A DNA stretch of 64,000 bases, taken from the NCBI GenBank assembly GCA_028583605.1, contig CM053327.1:45310059-45374058 (forward strand), written 5' to 3'. The stretch is from Dastarcus helophoroides. Taxonomy: Eukaryota > Arthropoda > Insecta > Coleoptera > Bothrideridae. The notes beneath the pieces are model-generated. The model was not told the DNA's origin, ran no database searches, and saw only the letters and a list, made by a program, of their open reading frames with translations. A program made the translations under genes and the position numbers. Each line of letters opens with the position of its first letter. Position 1 is the stretch's first letter. Of the stretch, positions 24,401 through 32,489 are shown piece after piece.

Positions 24401-27400
24401 GAATTCGTATTATTGCGCGAGTGAGTGAGGCCCCGGGCGATTGCCCTGCTCGCCACCCCCAAAGGCCGCCCTGGAATTATTGGTATATTGATACGGAACC
24501 GGAAGCGATATCTCTTATTGGTGAGAAATAGAAACTCACGACCGTTCTTCTACTTACATTTCGACAGAAGATTAGTTTCTTGACTTGTCTTTGCTTTATA
24601 CCCTTCCAATCTCAAGATTTTCAAGTTCGTCTTTCAGGGCAAAAAACGAGGGCGTTTTTAATTTGTTTTCTTTTAGTACTTTGTATCCAAATACGAAAAG
24701 CGAACACTTTATTTCTAAACTAAACTAGGAACACTGCAACTGAATAATAACTCACTTATTGACGTTTAACTACTAACTCACTAATTACACTGACTGACTG
24801 ACTAACTAACTCGAGGAAAAGGCGATCGCCTTATATAGTTTTGGTTCCCAGGTTCTAGAAAAATCCAGCAGTTCCAGACAGTTTCTGGAACGCTTATCTG
24901 CCGTTTGCTTGATTATTATGGCCGCTTTCCCTTATCAGATCTTTCTAGGAAGTTTTCTTACGTACTAAATTCAACAATTTACATTTCGTTACAATATTTA
25001 ATACTAAATCCGATGATATTTAATACTGAAGATATATTTTGGCATGAATAAATTGATGAACACTTCTTGCAGTAATAAGTAAAACGAGGTAATCATTAAA
25101 TTAAATATTATTTCAGATTATCGTCTTTACAAACGTATCACATTCCGAGGGATGGTTCCCTTCAATCATACCAGGATTACATAACGTTGTTGCCGAATAT
25201 CGATCGACCAGAAGCCTTTGGTCAACATCCCAATGCAGATATCACTTCGCTTATATCAGAATCGAGAATGTTGTTTGGGACACTAATGTCTTTGCAAGTT
25301 CAAGCGAGCGGATCAGAAGGTGGAAGCAAAGAAGAAAAAGTGATTATGTTATCTGCAGATGTAATGTCCAGGATACCTGACACCATTGATTATGAAACCA
25401 CGGAAAAATTAATCGGTCCCGACAAAACCCCTTTAGATGTGGTACTGTTACAAGAAATTTCAAGGTATCTTTTGAACTATTTCATCTTCCTTCGTGTACT
25501 AGTCTGATTTGTATCTCTCTGAAGATGTCGTAACGCGTTAGAGTAATCTTTGTTGCGATTTGTTTTTGCCAAATATTGTCCCCAAAAATTTAAGCCCAAA
25601 CCAACGATGTGGTAAAGGGCCAAACCAAATGAATACTTGGTTCTCGTAGTCTGTGCGTTTAAAAACTGTTGTCTTCCCAAAATTGTGTTACTAAAATAAA
25701 CAAAACGTGACTATTTGAATAATCACTTTACTTGCTACATTGGATACATAGTTGGGTGGGAAAAAAAGTTAAATAGAAAAATCTAACTGTCACCAATTAT
25801 CAATGCTCCAATAAAGATTATTATGGCAGACTTTTATTTCAGTTTAATAAAATATTGATCCCATTAGCGCGTTTTTATGTCATCATTTCACCTGGTCGTA
25901 ATCTAAACTTCACTAACACCTTTGAGCATCAATTCTTGTTGTGAAGATCGTTGCCATCCTCTTTAATGTATGTTCTAGATATAACACTCTCTTAGTTAAT
26001 ATGTCAGTATCTCTGGATGAACTCCAAAAAGGTATCAAAGGCTTAGTAGTTATGTCTTCTGAATTGGAGGATATATTTACTTGCATCTTCGAAGGGAGGG
26101 TCCCAACTCCATGGTTGAAAGGTCAAATTGCAATTTGCACTACATTCGTTGTAATAACAAGACATTTGTTTGCAGCTTATTCATCATTAAAACTATTGGG
26201 ATCCTGGACGAGAGATTTAGTCGCCAGAGTGGACCACTTTGCCCAATGGGCGGAAACAACTCATCCACCAATGTTCTTCTGGTTGGCGGCCTACACGTTC
26301 CCAACTGGTTTCCTCACGGCCGTATTACAGGTTAACCTCCGAAATGAGTATTCACCTGTTAACGCTACCATTACAGACAGCCGCACGAAAGATGGAAGTA
26401 CCGATTGATACGTTAGGTTGGGAGTTTCAAGCGATGACTGTGGATGAAGATAAAATTTTGTTCGCTCCAGAATCGGGTGTTTACGCAAAAGGATTATATT
26501 TGGAAGGCGCCGGTTGGGACAAGAAGAACGCAGTCTTGGTTGAACCGCAACCAATGCAGCTCGTTTGCGTGATGCCTTTGATTCATTTTAAGCCAGTTGA
26601 ACAACTTAAGAAGAGGACCCGAGGTAAAATGAGTTTGGGTTCTTTAGTTAATCGTATTGTTCTAACAATTTTGTATACAGATAAGGAAAAATTTTCATTG
26701 TCCATGTAAAACGCTTAGAATTGTCCCTTCCATAGTTTTCTACGGCCGCTGAACGTATTCCCCTACTTTGACGCAGCATCCTCGTATCTTCCAGTTTAGA
26801 TGTAAGAAAAAATTCGTCGAGAGTTTTACAACGGACTGGAATATTGTTTAGCACAATCTGGCGGCCTACTTGAACTCTTTATATTGTAATGTTTAAATAG
26901 TTATTATGTTCATCAGAATTATTATTTATTTTGTTTACGAAATCCCGTTTATCTATTGTGGTTGTCAAAGAATATTAGTTTTATTTTGCCTCAGACGTTG
27001 ATTACATCAACGGACTAACAAACAGCATGTGGTATGCAAATTTTAATAAAATTGTTGTCTGCCAGTAGTAATCTCGTAACAAAACACCTTAGAAGCTATG
27101 ATGAACTACTGAAATCTCCACCAGCACTGATCGCTGCGCCCTGCGTTAAATTGTTTACACCGGTGTAGGAGAATACAAGGTGCCGCCCATCTATCCCACT
27201 ATTAGCTCTCAATGTTAAATCTCTCATTAACATTCTCCCCATGGACAGTGTTTGACTTTCCTGATGTGTATGTTGTTCATCCTACCTCGTAGAATCACTC
27301 CTCAAAGCTACGTCAGTATTGTTGCGCGTGAATCGAAACCACTTTATTTCCAAACTGAACTCGGAACACTACAATTGTAATTCACTTTACTAATTAACTC

Positions 27401-30400
27401 ACTAATTCATTGACTATTCATTGATTAACTATCTCACTGAGGTAAAGCCGATGCGTTTATATACCATCCCGGTATTCTAGACTAAATCCATATTGTTAGA
27501 AACTTTATATATCTTTTGAATTTGGCGCATTAACCCTTCTTTGCATGATGATGGAAATTTTAATCATAATATTTAGTCAACAAAAAAAGGTACTCAAAAC
27601 CCTTGTACTGTAAATTTGCTGTTGCTGGCAACTTTTTAAGCGACTATAGCGTACAACAAAACGCAGTTGTCAAAAAATAGTAAACGTCACTGTCAATTAA
27701 CAGGCTTAGAACTTGTCATTCCACTGTTTGTTGTGACTGGAAGAAACAAGTGATATTTTAAATTGTTTTAAGGAAATAAACGGAGATATAAAATACAAGA
27801 AAAGTGAACATGAGTGGAAAAAGGGTTTGTTTTCATGTTTTTGTTATTTTATGTACAATTTATATCAAAACACTGTGAATACATTTCTCGAAACTATGTG
27901 ATGGAAATTTACATCACTGTGCAGTAACTTCACTTGTAATGTATGGCAATTTTTTTTTGTAAATGTTTATTTTATGTTGTTTTTTAGGGAAACTTGAATG
28001 AAAGAGATATTGAAGATTATCTTAGTAAGTTAGAAGACGGTTGGCTATCAGAAAATGGCCTTGATGACCAAGATTCCGATGATGAAAACCGCGATGCTGA
28101 TGAAGTTATAAGAGTGTTGCAGGAGGAGAACGATGATGATGATGATGATGTGGATGAAACTGCTGACATTGATCCTCCTCTTGTAGAACCAGAAGATCAA
28201 GAATCCTCTCACCCATCAACATCATTCAATTTGCAGTCTTCATCCAGTTTTCCATTTGACAAAAGAAGCTTGATTTGGAAAAAAAGGAATCTGGTGTATG
28301 ATACAGATAAAATTACTTTCTTGGGGAGTTCTACTGCTTCAGGCGGTCTATCACACCTAGAAACTCCATATCAATGTTTTAACCATTTTATCACTGAAGA
28401 TTTTATCAAAACATTAGTAGAGGAGACAAATTTATATATAATACAGAGTAATTCTAGTTCATCTATAACATTTACAAAATATGATTTGTATAAGTTCTTT
28501 GGTATATTATTATACATGTCAGTAATCAAATTTCCTAGCACAAGATCATACTGGTCGTCCAAGTTTGGATATGAGCCCATTTCTTCAACAATGCCACTAA
28601 ACAAGTTTGAGAAAATAAAGTTATCATTACATTTTAATAACAATGATCTTCACAAACCTATAGGTCATCCAGAACATGACAGGCTTTATAAAATCCGCCC
28701 TGTTATCAAGCATCTCAATGAGAGGTTTGCCACAGTGCCAATGAATCAAAGACTTTCTGTGGATGAACAGATGTGTTCTACCAAAATAGGGCATTTTTTA
28801 AAACAGTATCTGCCTAAGAAGCCCCATAAATGGGGCTTCAAATTGTATGTTCTCTGTGATTTGATGGGATATGCCCACAGGTTTGAGGTATATTCTGGAT
28901 AAGAGAATACAGAGAAACTCCCAGATGAACCAGATCTTGGTGCAACAGGAAATGTTGTAGTTCGTTTGCTTCGAGGAGTGCCAAGAAACCAAAACCACAT
29001 CATATACTTTGATAATTTTTATACCTCTTTGCCATTGGTAGTTTTTTTAGCTAAATCAGGAATTCACACAGTGGGAACTGTGCAACAAAACAGGATACCA
29101 AATAATAAACTTCCAGAGAAGAAAAATTTCATGAAAAAATCTGTGCCCAGAGGTAGTTTTGAGGAAAGAGTGTCTGTGCATGATGGTATAGATTTGAGTT
29201 GTGTGGCTTGGAAAGATAATAAGATAGTAACCCTGTTATCTTCTTATTCTGGAGCATTGCCTGTAACTAAAGTCAATAGATTTGACAGGACAACAAAAGA
29301 AAAAATTGATATTACTTGCCCGTTTATTGTTCAAGAGTACAATAAACATATGGGAGGAGTAGATCTCATGGATAGCTTTTTGGGCAGAAATCATATAAAA
29401 ATGAGGGCTAAAAAGTGGTATTTGCGTATTTTTTTTCATCTATTTGATCTAGCTATTATAAACTCTTGGATTATTTATAAAAAAAAATGCTCAAGAAAGA
29501 GGTGAACCTAAAAAGAGTCTGCTTACAATGGGCCAATTCAGAAATGAATTGGCCTTTGTGCTATGCAACAGAGGAACCACCAAAGAAGCTAAAAGAGGGC
29601 GTCCTAGTAGCAGTTTACTAGAAGAAGAGCTACAATCAAAAAAAAAGAAAAGGTTCTCCAGCTCCACCACCTCCAAAAGACATAAGAAAAGATGGTGCTG
29701 AACATTGGCCAAAAGTAGGTGGGTCACTCCGGTGCAAATTTCCCAAATGTAAAGGCTATTCCACAATTTCGTGTATTAAATGTGGCGTCAATTTGTGCTT
29801 AAATAAAAATAATAATTGTTTTTTAAATTATCATAAAGAATAAAGAAGATTGAGTAAACAATATTTTTTTTATTTATTTAGTACTGAGCTAAATATGTGA
29901 CAATGCATGATGATGTAAATTTCCATCATATTGTTTTTTACATAATAGATATTTTTATTTACACTAGGATTTTTTTTAAATATTTTTCCTTTAATCTAGA
30001 GCATTAATTACATCACCCTGATTTATTTTTAAAAAATTTTAAAAATCAAACAAAGAAGGGTTCAAGCAAATGGGAGCATCGAACAACCAGTCATTGATGC
30101 GTGGTTCTTCCGCATCGACTCCGTGTACGGACTATTCAAACTGTTCATGCGTAACTCTGTTCTATTAATAGATCGGCCGCCAAGCTTAAATAATTTTAAG
30201 AGAATCTAACAATATAGATAAGGATTATCGTTCGCGGAAATTTTGGAGCGCTTATCTGCCGTTTGCTTCATTATCGTGACCGCTTCCCCTTATCAAATTT
30301 TTCTAGAAAAATTCCTTAGGTACTAAATTCTATAATAACATTTCGTTGCAGTATTATTTAAAAAAATTATAGTTTATTTATGGCCAACAAATTTTATAAT

Positions 30401-30574
30401 ATGAAATTATGAATTGCAGGTTTGTACCAATGCCCTGCCTACTATTTTCCAGTTAGAACAGGAGACGCTGGGAGACCTGCATTTATAGTTGCTGTAGATT
30501 TGAAGACAGGTAATGAGCCTTCAGATCATTGGGTTAAAAGGGGCACCGCCCTTCTTCTTAGCTTAGCCAACTAA
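6170..30574 (+). CDS. DNAH2: axonemal dynein heavy chain 2, C-terminal part (nine exons)
   Basis: 3' end of an inner-arm axonemal dynein heavy chain, the ATP-driven motor of motile cilia and sperm flagella. Joined exons give 648 residues plus stop with every junction in phase: 6170-6476, 6526-6742, 16886-17077, 19312-19496, 25117-25464, 25979-26121, 26176-26330, 26377-26623 and 30420-30574. Residues about 50-180 are the AAA6/D6 region ([27 protein letters not shown]), then the AAA lid ([20 protein letters not shown]) and the C-terminal domain ending in [16 protein letters not shown]. Sequences such as [20 protein letters not shown] and [18 protein letters not shown] match vertebrate DNAH2 more closely than I would expect for other axonemal heavy chains; Drosophila kl-2 is the likely counterpart. 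The N-terminal part lies upstream of the window. Introns range from 46 bp to 10.1 kb, the long ones filled with repeats. No frame break is seen, so the gene looks functional. Confidence 0.93.
6526..6742 (+). CDS. DNAH2: DNAH2 exon b
   Basis: Acceptor TTATTTGTAG ends at 6525 and donor AAG|GTAGCG ends the exon in phase 0. It encodes [19 protein letters not shown] and [18 protein letters not shown], a strongly conserved dynein heavy chain segment. It is followed by the 10.1-kb satellite-filled intron. Confidence 0.93.
6743..7556 (+). repeat. CGAAATTTCG-type T-rich minisatellite (intronic)
   Basis: From about 6860 the sequence is a loose ~20-bp tandem repeat with consensus CTCGAAATTTCGACTTTTTT. 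It ends at a spacer (GTTGGGAAAGAGGAGTGATG, about 7270) that recurs at 35670, 42476 and 42962. A segment around 6785-6835 (TATGGAACTGCAGCACC) recurs at about 7401-7455, so the block is flanked by a short direct duplication. Confidence 0.85.
7553..16331 (+). repeat. 867-bp satellite array, about ten monomers, inside DNAH2 intron
   Basis: The landmark TTCGTTAGCG starts at 7559, 8426, 9293, 10160, 11027, 11894, 12761, 13627, 14494, 15361 and 16228, a spacing of 867 bp with one 866. Each monomer breaks into about five related units of ~173 bp: in the first monomer, related starts occur at 7559, 7732, 7905, near 8079 and 8253. The first two and the last are clear, the third and fourth more diverged. 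Bases 8426-10159 and 10160-11893 share private variants, indicating a recent dimer duplication. No long open frame is present. The array stops abruptly at CACTCCCTCTATAAAA. Confidence 0.96.
8240..8252. promoter_or_regulatory. RFX X-box-like palindrome, one per satellite monomer
   Basis: GTTGCTAAGCAAC fits the insect X-box consensus RYYRYY-N(1-3)-RRNRAC exactly, with a one-base spacer, and lies in the 17-bp palindrome AAGTTGCTAAGCAACTT. It recurs at 9107, 9974, 10841, 11708, 12575, 14308, 15175 and 16042. The copy at 13441 is mutated to GTTCC. RFX factors drive ciliary genes in animals. That these sites bind RFX is inference. Confidence 0.4.
16332..16885 (+). repeat. AT-rich intron end with a 133-bp tandem duplication
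   Basis: ACAAGAAAAAATCTAAATTT starts at 16490 and again at 16623. The two following ~130-bp segments (GTAGAAATTTGG, AAGAAACRCG, ATTATCAAAAGTTTT) match closely. No coding sequence is seen before the exon at 16886. Confidence 0.7.
16886..17077 (+). CDS. DNAH2: DNAH2 exon c
   Basis: Acceptor TGTTTTAG ends at 16885. It encodes [18 protein letters not shown] through [14 protein letters not shown], 64 codons in phase 0. The donor is GAG|GCAAGT, a GC donor rather than GT, in the strong context typical of GC-AG introns. Confidence 0.93.
17203..17895 (+). repeat. R380 dispersed repeat, copy 1
   Basis: Begins with a foldback (17211-17352) whose arms share TAATGCACAGACCA and TTCGAAGTTTG. It continues with about 1.5 units of a ~380-bp sequence (CGAATCTAATAAAT at 17312 and 17694). 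Marker blocks are TTCGCTAGGTGGCAGTGTTT, CGCCGCCTGGAGG and TGGCGATGGCCATAG. It is related to copies at 30840, 36500, 50370 and 58999. Confidence 0.85.
17923..18279 (+). repeat. 119-bp tandem repeat, three copies
   Basis: GAACCGAACC starts at 17923, 18042 and 18161. Each unit contains TTTTCGGTTTTTTCCCAAT, CGGTAAACTCAACATT and CTCCTAGATTTTGTTT. It directly follows R380 copy 1. Confidence 0.92.
18915..19235 (+). mobile_element. MITE family B: complete copy plus an adjacent partial copy
   Basis: Bases 19078-19118 and 19187-19227 are 41-bp inverted arms (ATTGAAACACAGAACTTGTC...) that pair almost perfectly, separated by a 68-bp loop. The sequence before it (18915-19030) has the same ends (GGTCCTTGGTTATCTT, CAGGGGACAAG) in degraded form. 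Related copies lie at 40655-40830 and 49775-49890, and a scrap at 25480-25545. There is no transposase. The loop carries a hammerhead-like segment on the minus strand. Confidence 0.8.
19312..19496 (+). CDS. DNAH2: DNAH2 exon d
   Basis: Acceptor CTTCGCAG ends at 19311. It encodes [20 protein letters not shown] and [20 protein letters not shown], among the most conserved stretches of the dynein C-terminal region. Donor AG|GTAAGT splits an arginine codon completed by exon e. Confidence 0.94.
19629..21650 (+). repeat. ~675-bp tandem repeat, three copies
   Basis: GTGGAATTAGATTTAACATA starts at 19629, 20309 and 20981 (spacings 680 and 672). The third copy ends near 21650 at GTCCCTTTTTCCCAAATTT. 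The first copy has a run of 17 C at 19656-19672; the others have about six, so this is a fast-changing homopolymer. There is no coding potential. Confidence 0.93.
21651..24100 (+). repeat. T-rich diverged CGAAATTT-type repeat, intronic
   Basis: Irregular T-rich sequence with scattered TTTCGA, AAATTT and TTTTTCTC blocks, like an eroded relative of the arrays at 32500 and 40975. Open frames in it on either strand are low-complexity by-products. Apart from the MITE at 22210-22383 nothing else is recognisable. Confidence 0.6.
22210..22383. mobile_element. MITE with perfect 37-bp terminal inverted repeats
   Basis: 22210-22246 (starting TCCAAAGAAGGTTTCACCCC) is the exact reverse complement of 22347-22383. 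The total length is 174 bp with no coding frame. TCAAAATTCGAT occurs just before (about 22199) and again about 40 bp after the right arm, so the true boundaries may be wider. A related scrap, GATGTGGTAAAGGG, is at about 25606. Confidence 0.88.
24655..24993 (-). mobile_element. solo LTR of the same Gypsy family as 43348-48961
   Basis: Shares with the LTR at 48588-48961 the ordered blocks CACTTTATT, AACTCACTTATT, CTAACTCACTAATTACACTG, GACTGACT, TTATATAGTTTTGG, GGAACRCTTATCTGCC and CGTTACA at the end. No internal gag or pol sequence is next to it. It is inside DNAH2 intron 4, antisense to the gene. Confidence 0.75.
25117..25464 (+). CDS. DNAH2: DNAH2 exon e
   Basis: Acceptor TATTATTTCAG ends at 25116. 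It encodes [39 protein letters not shown] and [10 protein letters not shown]. The GQHPNADI block is a hallmark of axonemal dynein heavy chain C-terminal regions. Donor AG|GTATCT. Confidence 0.94.
25465..25978 (+). other. DNAH2 intron 5 with MITE B scrap
   Basis: 514-bp intron. Bases about 25480-25545 resemble the inner part of MITE family B (TCTCTGAAGATG, AACGCGTTAGAG). A short block at 25600-25620 resembles the arm of the MITE at 22210. Nothing else is recognisable. Confidence 0.6.
25979..26121 (+). CDS. DNAH2: DNAH2 exon f
   Basis: Acceptor TATGTTCTAG ends at 25978. It encodes [20 protein letters not shown] and [20 protein letters not shown]. Donor G|GTCAAA precedes a 54-bp intron. Confidence 0.92.
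26176..26330 (+). CDS. DNAH2: DNAH2 exon g
   Basis: Acceptor GTTTGCAG ends at 26175. It encodes [20 protein letters not shown] and [18 protein letters not shown]. The [10 protein letters not shown] block is conserved across axonemal heavy chains. The intron after it is only 46 bp. Confidence 0.93.
26377..26623 (+). CDS. DNAH2: DNAH2 exon h
   Basis: Acceptor ACCATTACAG ends at 26376. It encodes [32 protein letters not shown] and [17 protein letters not shown] of the C-terminal beta-barrel region. Donor G|GTAAAA opens the 3.8-kb intron with the nested LTR and piggyBac. Confidence 0.93.
26624..27292. other. DNAH2 intron 8, unassigned proximal part
   Basis: No host exon or confident repeat is visible. 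The base composition is less AT-rich than the flanking introns, and short frames are present on both strands without recognisable motifs. It may be decayed transposon sequence next to the LTR at 27293. Confidence 0.4.
27293..27529 (-). mobile_element. left part of a solo LTR split by piggyBac
   Basis: Matches the Gypsy LTR (CACTTTATTTCCAAACTGAA, AACTCACTAATTCATTGACT, GTATTCTAGA) and breaks off at the TTAA of the piggyBac insertion. Its counterpart is at 30180-30350 (GGAGCGCTTATCTGCCGTTT through CATTTCGTTGCA). The LTR was therefore present before the piggyBac arrived. Confidence 0.75.
27534..30060 (+). mobile_element. piggyBac-family DNA transposon, nearly full length, inactivated
   Basis: The left end CCCTTCTTTG follows TTAA (27530-27533). 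The right end CAAAGAAGGG (30051-30060) is its reverse complement and is followed by TTCA, a one-base change from the expected TTAA target duplication. Length is 2.5 kb, the usual size for the family. Subterminal copies of GATGATGGAAATTT / AAATTTCCATCAT occur at about 27545 and 29905 and may be transposase-binding sites. It is inserted inside a Gypsy solo LTR within DNAH2 intron 8, same strand as the gene. Confidence 0.9.
27810..29842 (+). pseudogene. piggyBac transposase pseudogene
   Basis: Cut-and-paste transposase of the piggyBac family. A probable 5' exon (ATG at 27810, MSGKR) joins through a 163-bp intron (GTTTGT...TTTTTTAG) to the long frame at 27988. The N terminus is acidic. The three catalytic aspartates of the DDD core are visible in [21 protein letters not shown] and [12 protein letters not shown] cysteine-rich C-terminal domain (CKFPKC...CIKCGVNLC) is present near 29740-29800. 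The copy is broken by an in-frame TAA at 28900-28902 and by frameshifts in A-runs near 29480 and 29640. With so few lesions it is a fairly young death. Related domesticated PGBD genes exist in animals, but the lesions and terminal repeats argue for a transposon here. Confidence 0.9.
30180..30350 (-). mobile_element. right part of the solo LTR split by piggyBac
   Basis: GGAGCGCTTATCTGCCGTTT, CCGCTTCCCCTTATCAAATT, TTCTAGAAAA and CATTTCGTTGCA match the distal half of the Gypsy LTR at 48588-48961. The 120 bp between the piggyBac end (30060) and this block are not clearly LTR. Confidence 0.75.
30420..30574 (+). CDS. DNAH2: DNAH2 last exon
   Basis: Acceptor ATGAATTGCAG ends at 30419. It encodes [28 protein letters not shown] and [16 protein letters not shown] followed by TAA at 30572-30574. 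The DHWIKRGTALL-type ending is the normal C terminus of axonemal dynein heavy chains, so the protein end is intact. Confidence 0.95.
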
Positions 30575-30658
30575 CTCAACTATATCACCTTATATTATAT
30601 ACTTTTATTATTTATATGTATATTGTATATACCTATACACTTTAATTTTTATTGTTTT

Positions 30659-30664
30659 AATAAA
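30659..30664 (+). terminator. polyadenylation signal of DNAH2
   Basis: AATAAA 85 bases after the stop codon, followed within 20 bases by GT-rich sequence (GGTTAGTTTGTACC). This fits a short insect 3' UTR. Confidence 0.7.
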
Positions 30665-30839
30665 GGTTAGTTTGTACCTTAATTATTTTTTATAGTTTTA
30701 TAGTTTGTTGATCTTGCAAATGCTACGACGCTAAGACGATAATTTAGGGGCTTGTGGGGGACTATTAAAAAGTGTTTTACAAACTTGTCGACAGGATTCA
30801 ATTGTTTAATTGGAAAGTGTGTTCCCGGTGATTTTATTC

Positions 30840-31788
30840 AAATATTCAGTAACTCGTTGACTTGTTGGCATTCGAGTTGAATATACCAGACTGACGAGAT
30901 CTAACAAGATCGAAACCGGTATTTGGTATTTGGTTGGCTCACTGTTCACTCTTGAAAGCTAAACTAGCCTGATAATCTAACCTTACACCTGAAAGTAAAT
31001 TGAATATACGAAAATGTGTGCTATAATTGTTTAAATTGTGTTTTAATTTGATAATTATTATTCCTATTCTCTCTATAAACGAAAGCGGACTATATCAGAA
31101 AAGAAAAAACGCTGGCAACTCGAATCTAATAAATGTTCAAACCTATTGGTCTGTGCATTAGAATCCTTGTCTTCTGGGAAAACTTCCCTAGAGAGCAACC
31201 GCTTCGCTAGGTGGCAGTGTTTCAATCAACTGTTGGTATATTCTTTATGATAGACCCTTATTGACCGAAAATATTATGTTTTTTTTCAATTTATTTAACA
31301 TTTCTTCGGCCCAGTTTGGAAATATTTAAATTTTTATGGTTTGTTGACAATTTTCTAAACTGGGCCGAAGAAATGTTAAATAAATTGAAAAAAACATAAT
31401 ATTTCGGGTCAATAGGGGTCAACAACTGTTGGTAGTTCAGCTACCTATGATTCACTATACACGCGGCCTGGAGGGCTGCATGAATTTGTAGTCTAAGTTG
31501 CATTTTACTTGCATACGACATTGTTGGCGATGGCCATAGTTTCTCTATGGACCAATAGGTGGTGGTACTAAGAGTCACTCGCTTGACGTCCGTGAATTCT
31601 TTAGTACTTACTTGACGGAAGATTTATTAGCATTCGAGTTGGATATACCAAACTGACGAGATCTAAGAAGATCGAAACCGGTATTTGGTTTTCACACTTC
31701 GAATCTAATTAATGTTCAAACCTATTGGTCTGTGCATTAGAATCCTTGCCTTCTGGGAACTCTCCTAGAGAGCAATCGCTTCGCTACG
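30840..31788 (+). repeat. R380 dispersed repeat, copy 2, with two insertions
   Basis: Contains the R380 blocks GACGAGATCTAACAAGATCG, CGAATCTAATAAATGTTC (31123 and about 31699), TTCGCTAGGTGGCAGTGTTT and TGGCGATGGCCATAG. A segment at 30945-31122 interrupts it and is nearly identical to 32127-32318. A hairpin MITE (31245-31430) is inserted in the middle of a unit, right at CAACTGTTG, which is repeated on both sides. Confidence 0.85.
31245..31430. mobile_element. hairpin MITE family C inside R380
   Basis: Long inverted arms of about 65 bp (from GACCCTTATTGACC through CTTCGGCCCAGTTT, mirrored from AAACTGGGCCGAAG) around a ~45-bp loop. A smaller copy with the same arms and almost no loop is at 40838-40930. 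Host bases CAACTGTTG(GTA) appear on both sides, suggesting a target duplication of about 9 bp. Confidence 0.85.
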
Positions 31789-32021
31789 GTTCTATTCATA
31801 TGGATCATAGAATGCATCGTTTCTTAATTATTTAAAAACACTTAATTTTGCTCCAAATTTACCTTTTTGACTTTTTTACTTTATTTTTAAAGTGAAACAT
31901 CTTTAGACGCGTTGAGCGACTAAAGATTGGGAAAAAACTAATGTTTTAGCATCATCATCACGCTAATTCTCATCCGTGATACGCGTCAATGTTAACAGTA
32001 TTATGTACCTATGAATAGAAC
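31789..32021. mobile_element. small inverted-repeat element
   Basis: GTTCTATTCATA (31789-31800) is matched in reverse by TATGAATAGAAC (32010-32021). The interior is 210 bp and non-coding. It replaces the end of an R380 unit (after CTTCGCTACG). A non-autonomous DNA transposon is likely; no target duplication is evident. Confidence 0.55.
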
Positions 32022-32034
32022 ATGTAATAGAATT

Positions 32035-32130
32035 AAAAATACGCTCGATCGGCAGCGAGGTTCGAACTCTGACCCCGCCACGCACTAAAACGAAGCTTAT
32101 ATTCTAGATCACTGGACCACTCCAGCTCAC
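32035..32130 (-). repeat. tRNA-derived SINE head
   Basis: Read on the minus strand, TGGTCCAGTGATCTAG (near 32119-32104) resembles a tRNA A box, and AGAGTTCGAACCTC (32070-32057) is a strong B box, 40-50 bases apart as in a tRNA. Flanking GC-rich bases (GTGCGTGGCGGGGTC) fit the tRNA-like arm. It looks like a pol III SINE head rather than a functional tRNA, because A-box positions deviate and no clean acceptor stem is seen. Confidence 0.55.
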
Positions 32131-32318
32131 TCTTCACTCTTCACTCTTGAAAGCTAAACTAGCCTGATAATCTAACCTTACACCTGAAAGTAAATCGAAT
32201 ATACGAAAATGTGTGCTATAATTGTTTAAATTGTGTTTTAATTTGATAATTATTATTCCTATTCTCTCTATAAACGAAAGCTGACTATATCAGAAAAAAA
32301 AAACGCTGGCAAATTACG
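32127..32318 (+). repeat. ~190-bp repeat shared with 30945-31122
   Basis: ACTCTTGAAAGCTAAACTAG through ACGCTGGCAA is nearly identical at both places. It adjoins the SINE head here and interrupts R380 copy 2 there, so it is probably part of a mobile unit. Confidence 0.8.
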
Positions 32319-32489
32319 GGCAGTCAATTCGAAAAACGGCAAATCAAGATAAATGCTTCACACGTAGAGTGGATGCACTAGTCCCACACCAGCAATCAGT
32401 AGAACACCATTTCAAATTTCAGATAAATATTAAACCTTCTATACAGGATATACTTCTTCCGGGATTGGACCGTGTCAAAGAACTACTAA

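Larger units (their letters stand above)
19565..24473. mobile_element. possible DNA transposon or composite bounded by inverted GC-rich ends
   Basis: CAGGGGCGGCCTTAG at 19565 is matched in reverse by AAAGGCCGCCCTGG ending near 24473, with further inverted similarity inwards (GGCTCCGGGCGG versus CCGGGCGATTGCC). Such ends resemble hAT-like or related non-autonomous elements. No transposase frame or target duplication was found. The interior holds the 675-bp array, a perfect-arm MITE at 22210-22383 and T-rich CGAAATTT-type sequence. The ends could instead belong to two separate copies. Confidence 0.4.

Noticed and set aside
28371..29003. Minus-strand frames within the piggyBac transposase
   Set aside because: Shadows of the transposase frame, with no independent motifs.
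32035..32130. A functional tRNA gene on the minus strand
   Set aside because: The B box is good, but A-box positions deviate, no clean acceptor stem pairs, and the surroundings are repeats. A SINE head fits better.
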